A program made the translations under genes and the position numbers. Shown one piece after another: positions 28,094 to 28,737 of a stretch of 28,737 nucleotides of DNA (positions within the stretch are counted from its first letter, which is position 1; each line of letters opens with the position of its first letter). The notes beneath the pieces are model-generated. The model was not told the origin of the DNA. It was given only the letters and a program-made list of their open reading frames with translations, and made no database searches. This DNA comes from Nitrospinae bacterium CG11_big_fil_rev_8_21_14_0_20_56_8 (lineage in GTDB: Bacteria; Nitrospinota; Nitrospinia; Nitrospinales; VA-1): the NCBI GenBank assembly GCA_002796165.1, contig PCWF01000038.1, forward strand, positions 1 through 28,737. The letters run 5' to 3'.

Positions 28094-28737
28094 TTAATCC
28101 GTGAGATAGAGGTGTCCGCGAATCACCAGCCGCGAATCTCCTCCCACTTCCACCAACGAAGGACGGTCCCCCTCCCGCTCCACATTGACAAACAGGGTGG
28201 AGGGGCGTCCCATTTCGCTTCCCTGCTCGATCTGAATTCGGACGGGAACCTTCCCCCCGGCTCCCGAATATCTCGCCCAGTAGGCGCCCATGGCGCCTCC
28301 CGCACTCCCCGTCGCCGGGTCTTCCGGAATCCCGATGAAGGGCGCGAACGCGCGGACGTGCAGGGTGGAAAGGGGATCCAGGGTCTCCTGCGTAAACACG
28401 TAAATCATGTCCACCCCCGTCCGGTCAAAAATTTCCTTCAGCCGAGCCGATTGAAGAGAAACTTTCCCCGCGCATTCCAGACAGGTCAAAGGAACAAAGA
28501 GTACCGGAAACCCCGTCGAAACCACCTGGCAGGGCAAATGCGGATCGATATCCCTTTGGTCCAACCCCAGACATTCCGCCAAATCCTGGCGGGAATCCCA
28601 AACCTCACCGAATTGCGGCGGGGGTTGACGCATGAAGATTCGTCCTCCTTCCTCCACGCGCAAATCGAGAACACCCACTTGCAACCGGAGACGGATCCGG
28701 GATTGATCGCGCGGAAGATCGCCGGTCTCCCTCAGAA
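28094..28737 (-). CDS. PhzF-family isomerase/epimerase-like protein (partial, 5' end outside)
   Basis: The minus-strand frame is open from the right edge of the window (214 codons) to a stop at 28094. Visible motifs are LRETGDLP, RIFMRQPPPQFGEVWD, VVSTGFPVLFVPL, VYVFTQ-type strand, and FAPFIGIPEDPATGSAGGAMGAYW, the classic PhzF EDPATGSA segment with the catalytic-site Asp. The missing N-terminal 50-60 residues would carry the catalytic Glu. The internal M (28684) is only a TTG codon and not the true start, because the frame continues upstream. PhzF proteins isomerise small acids; most chromosomal copies have no known substrate. Confidence 0.88.
   Translation of the reverse strand, partial: LRETGDLPRDQSRIRLRLQVGVLDLRVEEGGRIFMRQPPPQFGEVWDSRQDLAECLGLDQRDIDPHLPCQVVSTGFPVLFVPLTCLECAGKVSLQSARLKEIFDRTGVDMIYVFTQETLDPLSTLHVRAFAPFIGIPEDPATGSAGGAMGAYWARYSGAGGKVPVRIQIEQGSEMGRPSTLFVNVEREGDRPSLVEVGGDSRLVIRGHLYLTD

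Noticed and set aside
1..28737. Prophage, insertion sequence or CRISPR content
   Set aside because: No integrase, transposase or regularly spaced repeats are present. The only repeat element is the 161-bp palindromic unit without a transposase.

Overview
The window is a chromosomal stretch of a Gram-negative-type bacterium with moderately high GC. It is mostly housekeeping genes, mixed with small conserved genes of unknown function. Tandem DUF507 genes, a ccsA-hemA-hemC cluster, paired DUF1538 membrane proteins with a PII-like protein, and many two-component and c-di-GMP parts would fit Nitrospinota or a deltaproteobacterium-like lineage. That assignment is inference from gene content; there is no rRNA or other marker to settle it. 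I see no phage, transposase or CRISPR array.

Layout. 1-3.5 kb: the 3' end of a larC-like gene and an aldehyde dehydrogenase (+), then on the minus strand a YdcF/SanA-like membrane protein, two DUF507 genes, a tRNA-Gly(CCC) and a 61-residue protein. 3.6-5.7 kb: tatC (+) behind a TATAAT box flanked by two palindromes, then a degenerate CPBP-family membrane protein and a small membrane protein (-). 5.8-8.3 kb: a near-consensus promoter, a roughly 190-nt structured leader or ncRNA, and rpiB-glyA-nrdR (+). 8.5-12.6 kb: ccsA-hemA-hemC and a REC-GGDEF diguanylate cyclase (+). 12.8-16.2 kb: a DUF2892 protein, a possibly leaderless Glu/Leu-type dehydrogenase (-), nadC, a cysteine-containing unknown protein and a DUF1566 protein (-). 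16.5-18.0 kb: a translationally coupled zinc-ribbon/membrane protein pair and a CBS protein (+). 18.0-20.7 kb: the minus-strand unit DUF1538-DUF1538-PII-like-CBS. 20.8-22.3 kb: a small LRR protein, an orphan flgM (-) and a candidate terminated small RNA. 22.3-24.6 kb: a histidine kinase, a LuxR-type regulator and a CopZ-like metallochaperone. 24.6-28.7 kb: a MITE-like inverted repeat, ubiE/menG and an anchored HtrA protease (-), a DJ-1/PfpI protein, a small three-CxxC protein, and a PhzF-family gene running off the right edge (-).

How the genes work together. rpiB-glyA-nrdR links pentose phosphate, one-carbon and ribonucleotide reductase control. ccsA-hemA-hemC couples haem synthesis with cytochrome c maturation. 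nadC belongs to NAD synthesis and ubiE to quinone synthesis. TatC and HtrA serve the envelope. The most promising under-described system is the DUF1538 pair with its PII-like and CBS partners, which looks like a membrane transporter or channel under small-ligand control. The best RNA candidates are a 74-nt terminated transcript at 22105-22178 with C-rich single-stranded segments and the structured RNA ahead of rpiB.
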